Below, in pieces: positions 63,341 to 64,000 of a stretch of DNA of 64,000 bases. This DNA comes from an uncultured Bacteroidales bacterium (GTDB lineage: Bacteria > Bacteroidota > Bacteroidia > Bacteroidales > P3). The position numbers and the translations under genes were made by a program. The notes beneath the pieces are model-generated. The model was not told the origin of the DNA. It was given only the letters and a program-made list of their open reading frames with translations, and did not search any database. Where the stretch lies: assembly GCA_900314725.1 (NCBI GenBank), contig OMWJ01000007.1:32163-96162 (forward strand). The letters run 5' to 3'. Numbering within the stretch: position 1 is the stretch's first letter; each line of letters opens with the position of its first letter.

Positions 63341-64000
63341 CTACTGAATAATATACTCGTCAATATTTTTTGTCTGAGAAGAGAAATTTACTCCTATCTT
63401 ATAAAGTTTTCTTTCATCTTGTTGGAATGCAAGAGGATAGTCTTTGGAATCTATCTGCTCCAAAGCCTCCTCTGCTGACTTGTCAAACTTAAACTCAAAC
63501 AAGTATAAGAAATTGTCTGTCCTTACTATCATATCTATTCTGCCATTGACTATCTTGTACTCTGCTTCTACTATGAAGCCAATCAATTTGCAGATAATAA
63601 AGATAACTGTCTGATAATGGTTCTCTGTATCTTTGATAAGGTCGTATGGTACAGAGGCAAAGAAAGTCTTCATTGTCTTAAGAAAGTCTTCTATCTCACC
63701 ATTTTCCAAGTTCTCATACATCTTCTCAACGTATGAAAAGCTTGCGTTCTCATTGGTGTGCATATACTTAGGTAAAATAAAGTCAAGAAAACTTTCTTCT
63801 ACTTCCTTATTTGGATAGCCAAGTTTATATGCACCGCTCTTTTTGTTGTAATCTTTTATGGTAAGATAGCCTGACTGATAGAACAATGCTATAGGTGCAT
63901 TCAGCATACTCTCTTTGCTGGTCAGGTCCCTTGCTGTTATATTCCCTTCTGACAAATCTTTTAAGTCATAGTCATTTTCTTGCAATAACTTAATAAGAAA
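63341..64000 (-). CDS. C-terminal part of AAA-ATPase-like/PD-(D/E)XK protein
   Basis: The leftward frame is open to the window edge, so the N-terminal part is missing. What remains, about 220 residues, matches the C-terminal half of AAA-ATPase_like proteins: ALFYQSGYLTIKDYNKKSGAYKLGYPNKEVEESFLDF. A PD-(D/E)XK nuclease-fold domain follows, with GRIDMIVRTDNFLYLFEFKFDKSAEEALEQI, where Asp and E-x-K are the metal-binding residues. These abundant Bacteroidota proteins have no proven role. Some are suspected of mobile or defence functions. Confidence 0.88.
   Translation of the reverse strand, partial: FLIKLLQENDYDLKDLSEGNITARDLTSKESMLNAPIALFYQSGYLTIKDYNKKSGAYKLGYPNKEVEESFLDFILPKYMHTNENASFSYVEKMYENLENGEIEDFLKTMKTFFASVPYDLIKDTENHYQTVIFIICKLIGFIVEAEYKIVNGRIDMIVRTDNFLYLFEFKFDKSAEEALEQIDSKDYPLAFQQDERKLYKIGVNFSSQTKNIDEYIIQ

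Overview
The window is A+T-rich chromosomal DNA from a member of the Bacteroidota, most likely the order Bacteroidales. The evidence is as follows: promoters upstream of many genes carry the Bacteroidota -7 element TAnnTTTG, often with TTG/TTTG about 19 bases further upstream. Starts usually lack a strong Shine-Dalgarno sequence. Three secreted proteins end in type IX secretion (T9SS) sorting domains. Families typical of the phylum are present (GSCFA, TM2 next to DUF2752, DUF3467 after rpoC, Omp28-like, PD40/OmpA-like). T9SS argues against Bacteroides in the narrow sense. No species can be named from the sequence alone.

Layout. 1-3.3 kb: the start of a leftward exported protein, then rightward genes for an acidic coiled-coil protein, guanylate kinase and PheS. 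3.3-7.3 kb (leftward): a lipoprotein plus leucine-rich-repeat pair, folE, and a large Omp28-like T9SS cargo protein. 7.4-11.9 kb (rightward): an exported protein, ftsK and recA. 12-16 kb: a YitT-family protein, TM2 plus DUF2752 behind a long structured-looking leader, then kpsF-GSCFA. 16.2-24.2 kb: recQ, an unusually G+C-rich Na/Pi cotransporter gene, and a leftward unit of two Sel1-repeat proteins, a phosphohexomutase and a DUF1905 protein. 24.4-31.5 kb (rightward): an Omp28-like lipoprotein, a small T9SS cargo protein, a 1023-residue sensor kinase and a patatin-like outer-membrane phospholipase. 31.7-35.3 kb (leftward): an EF-hand/LRR protein, an exported protein with ten CxxC motifs and a fibronectin-III T9SS cargo protein. 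35.4-41.8 kb: tRNA-Ser/Pro/Arg, a PD40 protein, an SRPBCC protein, pyrE, a Nudix hydrolase, aroQ, a thioredoxin-like protein and a beta-CASP nuclease. 42.4-45.8 kb: TerC, GDP-fucose synthase, cytidine deaminase and a tRNA methyltransferase.

46.1-60 kb is the classical information-processing block: tRNA-Thr/Tyr/Gly/Thr, tuf, tRNA-Trp, secE, nusG, rplK, rplA, rplJ, rplL, rpoB, rpoC, then DUF3467. The last 4 kb hold an exported protein of unknown role, a GH29 alpha-L-fucosidase, an exported esterase and the 3' part of a leftward PD-(D/E)XK protein.

The most unusual signal is not a gene. Eight intergenic sites (near 370, 4630, 11890, 20420, 24330, 31580, 41940 and 45070) hold short arrays of degenerate units spaced 21-22 bases apart, with cores such as AAGACTTGGTTTT or AAGACTTAGTCTT. 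They lie only between transcription units. Several end in an inverted copy that forms a hairpin, and two of these hairpins differ by a compensating C-G/G-C swap. They look like one dispersed element family of unknown function.
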